Below are positions 6,820-9,108 of a stretch of DNA of 9,108 nt, piece by piece. Below the pieces are notes generated by a model, which did no database searches, had not been told where the DNA came from, and saw only the letters and a program-made list of their open reading frames with translations. How positions within the stretch are numbered: the stretch's first letter is position 1; each line of letters begins with the position of its first letter. The stretch covers positions 1-9,108 of the forward strand of contig JASHTD010000313.1 in NCBI GenBank assembly GCA_030040725.1, read 5' to 3'. Position numbers and translations under genes: made by a program. This DNA is from Candidatus Sulfotelmatobacter sp. (lineage in GTDB: Bacteria > Acidobacteriota > Terriglobia > Terriglobales > Acidobacteriaceae).

Positions 6820-7056
6820 ATGCCCTCTGTAAACATGCGCCAGCTCCGCGACACCAAGAAGCTCAAAGCCTGGCTGCGCTCGGGGAAAACCGTCGAACTT
6901 CGCGAGCGCGACAAACTCATCGCCCGCATTGTTCCCGAAAAAGAAACAGGCAAGCCGGTGCAGTGGCCCGATTTTGCCGCTCGGCGAAAGAAGATATTTG
7001 GCGACAGAATCCTCCCAGGCGCTGATATTGTTATGGAGGAGCGAGGGCGTTATTGA
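6820..7056 (+). CDS. Phd/VapB-like antitoxin
   Basis: 78 residues from ATG 6820. The N-terminal part MPSVNMRQLRDTKKLKAWLR, then SGKTVELRERDKLIARIVPE (21-40) is the Phd/YefM-type DNA-binding domain: a strand ending in a helix, 'G.TVELRERD..IARIVP' being its second-strand signature. The C-terminal part (WPDFAARRKKIFGDRILPGA) is the amphipathic tail that would wrap the toxin. It would neutralise the PIN toxin encoded next and repress its own operon by binding the palindrome just upstream. In-frame ATGs at 6802 (inside the palindrome) and 6835 exist; none has a Shine-Dalgarno at normal distance. 6820 gives the most family-like beginning, and if transcription begins near 6819 the mRNA would be leaderless. 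The stop overlaps the toxin start by four bases. Confidence 0.82.
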   Translation: MPSVNMRQLRDTKKLKAWLRSGKTVELRERDKLIARIVPEKETGKPVQWPDFAARRKKIFGDRILPGADIVMEERGRY

Positions 7057-7502
7057 GGTCCTATACCGACACGAGTGTCCTCGTCTCTCCCTACGTTCAG
7101 GACAATTATTCAGCGCTCGCCGACAAGCTGCTTACATCGGACGAGCGCATTTTTCTTACCCCGCTGCACGTTGCAGAATGGACGCATGCAATTGCACAAC
7201 ACGTTTTCCGCGGACTCATGCCTTTGTCTCAAGCGGAGCGCTTGATGGACCAATTCCAGACAGATCGATCAACCGGCCTCTGGATCGAGGTCGCGTTCCC
7301 CGAAAACGCCTTCGCTCTCTGCGCCAATCTCGCTCGCCAATATGGCCCAACAATCGGAATGCGCACGCTCGATACTCTGCACGTCGCTTGCGCTCTGGAA
7401 CTCAAGGCAGAGCGGTTCTGGACGTTTGACGAGCGCCAGAAAAAGCTGGCGAAGGCGCAGGGGCTGAAAACGGACAACCTGATCAGGAACCACAAAGCCT
7501 AA
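7053..7502 (+). CDS. vapC: VapC-type PIN-domain ribonuclease toxin
   Basis: 149 residues from TTG 7053, overlapping the antitoxin TGA (7054-7056); GGAGG at 7035 and GAGGG at 7043-7047 supply ribosome binding, so the pair is translationally coupled. PIN domains are Mg-dependent RNases; VapC toxins usually cut tRNA or rRNA and stop translation. The acidic active-site set is visible: D6 in YTDTSVLV, E42 in HVAEWT, D107 in RTLDTLHVACALE, D126 in FWTFDERQKKLA. Length is normal for VapC (about 130-150), and all key residues are present, so it should be active. The neighbour upstream is its antitoxin. Its last 20 bases overlap the 3' end of the opposite-strand gene at 7483-8028. The RNA target cannot be told from sequence. 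Confidence 0.9.
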   Translation: MRSYTDTSVLVSPYVQDNYSALADKLLTSDERIFLTPLHVAEWTHAIAQHVFRGLMPLSQAERLMDQFQTDRSTGLWIEVAFPENAFALCANLARQYGPTIGMRTLDTLHVACALELKAERFWTFDERQKKLAKAQGLKTDNLIRNHKA

Positions 7503-8028
7503 GAAAATCATCGACGACTCGTCGATCCATCTTTGTGAACCAGAGTTCCGCGTTCCTTTCGGCCTGCTTCAGCCTCTCGGGACTGTGCATGACCCCATCG
7601 AGATATGTTTCCAGTCCGCGACGAAAGCAATCCATCAGATCCACGATGTGTACTGCTATCTCATCGCGCCCAATATTCCTTGCGGTTTCGGCAAGATCTT
7701 CTGCCCTCGCGGTTCCCCAAGCGTAGATTACCTTCCGCGCTTGCCCTTCACGCGACAGGTCGGAATCTGGCGTGAAGGAGTGAAGCACGCCACACCTCGC
7801 TCCGTATAGGTCTAGTGCCGAATAGGGCGAGGAGCGACCTTTTAGCATGTTCTCGTCGACCCACCTCACGAAAGCCGACTTTGTTCCTTCGCCTGAACGC
7901 CGCTCCAATGATGCCGTAACGTCCATCAGGGAGTAGAGAAGGCAAAGGGACGAGAGCACCCGACCCTTTTTGAGACAGTCCTCGGCGGATTCCAGTTGCT
8001 GCATCGCGTTTGCGTAGAATCCCAGCAA
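7483..8028 (-). CDS. Hypothetical protein with R-x4-H motif (HEPN-like candidate)
   Basis: 181 residues from TTG 8028, with GAGAGG ending five bases upstream; ATG 8004 is an alternative that loses eight residues. It is all-helical in character, without membrane segments or signal. Residues 74-83 read LYGARCGVLH: R78 and H83 form the R-x4-H arrangement that is the catalytic signature of HEPN ribonucleases (toxins and defence proteins), preceded by helix with FVRWVDENML and followed by SDLSREGQARKVIYAWGTAR. The family was not otherwise recognised, and the motif is short, so HEPN is only a candidate. The start lies 15 bases after the stop of the EF-G paralogue on the same strand, indicating an operon and perhaps translational coupling. 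The 3' end overlaps vapC by 20 bases on the other strand. It could equally be a helical protein of unrelated role. Confidence 0.6.
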   Translation of the reverse strand: MLGFYANAMQQLESAEDCLKKGRVLSSLCLLYSLMDVTASLERRSGEGTKSAFVRWVDENMLKGRSSPYSALDLYGARCGVLHSFTPDSDLSREGQARKVIYAWGTARAEDLAETARNIGRDEIAVHIVDLMDCFRRGLETYLDGVMHSPERLKQAERNAELWFTKMDRRVVDDFLRLCGS

Positions 8029-8043
8029 ACTTTCCTCTCACGC

Positions 8044-9108
8044 CTACTCTTCCTCTTCCTTCACCTCGCCCCGTTCTGCCTTAGCCTTCTCGATAATCTT
8101 CTCCTGTAACTGCCCCGGAACCGTGTCGTAGTGATGCATTTCCATATTGAAGCTGCCGCGGCCCTGCGTCATCGAAGTTAAATCGACACCGTAGGTGAGC
8201 ATTTCGGCCATGGGCACTTCAGCTTTCACAATCGTGTTGCCGCCTTTGTTGTCCATGCCCTGGATGCGGCCGCGGCGACTGTTGAGGTCGCCCATGATCG
8301 AGCCGGCAAAATCGTCGGGCACGGTGATTTCGACATTCATGATCGGCTCGAGCAGGGTAGGCTTGGCCACTTCCATCGCTTTTTTGAAGGCGATGCGGCC
8401 GGCCATCTGGAACGACAGATCGTTCGAGTCCACATCGTGATACGACCCGTCGTATAGAATTACGCGGAAGTCCACCACGGGATATCCCGCAAGATAGCCG
8501 CGCGCCGCCGCGTCTTTGATTCCTTTTTCTACGGCAGGGATAAAGTTTCTCGGAATCGCGCCGCCAAAAATATCGTTAACGAACTCGAACTGTCCGCCGC
8601 GCGCGAGCGGCTCCATCTTGATTTTGCAATCGCCGTACTGGCCGTGGCCGCCGGTTTGTTTTTTGTGGCGTCCCTGCACGTCCGCTTTGGCGCGAATGGT
8701 TTCGCGGTAGGGCACCTTGGGCGCCTTCAAAACAACTTCCGTATGAAAACGCTTTTTCAGCTTGGAAACTATAACCTCGATGTGCTGCTGGCCGGTGCCC
8801 GCGATGAGAAATTCCTTGGTCTGCGGATCGCGGAAGAATCGCAGCATGGCGTCTTCTTCCATCAGCTTATGAATGCCGGGACCTAGCTTGTCTTCGTCGG
8901 CACGGCTCTTCGGCTCGATGGCAAACGTGATTGCCGGCTCGGGCAGCTTCACGCGGGGATACTGAATCGGAGCAGATTTGTCTCCCAGCGTATCGCCGGT
9001 GAGAGTGTCTTTCAGTTTCGCAACCGCACCGATATCGCCCGCATGCAGTTCGGTCACGGGCACGGCTGTCTTGCCCTGCATAATCGAGATATGAGAGAGC
9101 TTCTCGGC
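8044..9108 (-). CDS. Elongation factor G paralogue, C-terminal part (5' end outside window)
   Basis: 354 residues are present; the reading frame continues beyond the right edge (AEKLSHISIMQGKTAVPVTE at the border). EF-G is the translational GTPase that moves tRNA and mRNA through the ribosome. The G domain is missing from the window. Present are the end of domain II, domain III (EPKSRADEDKLGPGIHKLME, then LIAGTGQQHIEVIVSKLKKR), domain IV (HKKQTGGHGQYGDCKIKMEP, then GGAIPRNFIPAVEKGI and YDGSYHDVDSNDLSFQMA), and domain V (LLEPIMNVEITVPDDFAGSI, then MGDLNSRRGRIQGMD). 'TGGHGQYG' in place of 'SGGRGQYG' and the short acidic tail KEEEE fit the second EF-G-like subfamily (FusA2/EF-G-2 type) rather than the canonical fusA next to rpsL and tuf; no ribosomal-protein neighbour is visible. 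The downstream gene starts 15 bases after its stop. Confidence 0.9.
   Translation of the reverse strand, partial: AEKLSHISIMQGKTAVPVTELHAGDIGAVAKLKDTLTGDTLGDKSAPIQYPRVKLPEPAITFAIEPKSRADEDKLGPGIHKLMEEDAMLRFFRDPQTKEFLIAGTGQQHIEVIVSKLKKRFHTEVVLKAPKVPYRETIRAKADVQGRHKKQTGGHGQYGDCKIKMEPLARGGQFEFVNDIFGGAIPRNFIPAVEKGIKDAAARGYLAGYPVVDFRVILYDGSYHDVDSNDLSFQMAGRIAFKKAMEVAKPTLLEPIMNVEITVPDDFAGSIMGDLNSRRGRIQGMDNKGGNTIVKAEVPMAEMLTYGVDLTSMTQGRGSFNMEMHHYDTVPGQLQEKIIEKAKAERGEVKEEEE

Noticed and set aside
6792..7025. Second + strand frame from GTG 6792, spaced acceptably from GGGAGGT
   Set aside because: The product is a histidine- and arginine-rich shadow of the antitoxin in another frame, with no family resemblance.

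Overview
The window looks like chromosomal DNA from a Gram-negative soil-type bacterium, most likely an Acidobacteriota of the Terriglobia/Koribacter kind. This assignment is an inference. It rests on the moderately high GC, the EF-G paralogue with an acidic tail, a stand-alone PilT, and two secreted proteins whose style (a LolA-like protein and a very long beta-rich protein) I associate with that phylum. No rRNA, tRNA, CRISPR array or insertion sequence was seen.

Layout. Positions 1-90 hold the 3' end of a probable class I/II aminotransferase on the + strand. A ZapB-like coiled-coil gene and zapA follow on the + strand (cell division). They meet recX, on the - strand, tail to tail. Between recX and pilT lies a stretch of about 500 bases with a hairpin just ahead of recX and what looks like a frameshifted small membrane-protein gene. 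Then come three - strand genes read from right to left: a very long secreted protein of unknown function (4157-6643), a LolA-like secreted protein (3285-4082), and the pilus retraction ATPase pilT (2003-3124). A divergent control region (about 6644-6819) separates these from a + strand toxin-antitoxin pair, a Phd/VapB-like antitoxin and a PIN-domain VapC toxin. The toxin gene overlaps by 20 bases, tail to tail, a - strand gene for an unknown protein with an R-x4-H motif (HEPN-like candidate). That gene sits 15 bases downstream of an EF-G paralogue, which runs off the right edge.

The most interesting part is 6770-8044. A 29-bp palindrome, perfect apart from its unpaired central base, overlaps the antitoxin promoter and start region. 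The only good Shine-Dalgarno sequence lies on the far side of that palindrome from the start codon. The PIN RNase pair faces a candidate HEPN protein that appears translationally coupled to a translation factor. The housekeeping genes (zapA, recX, pilT, EF-G) are ordinary.
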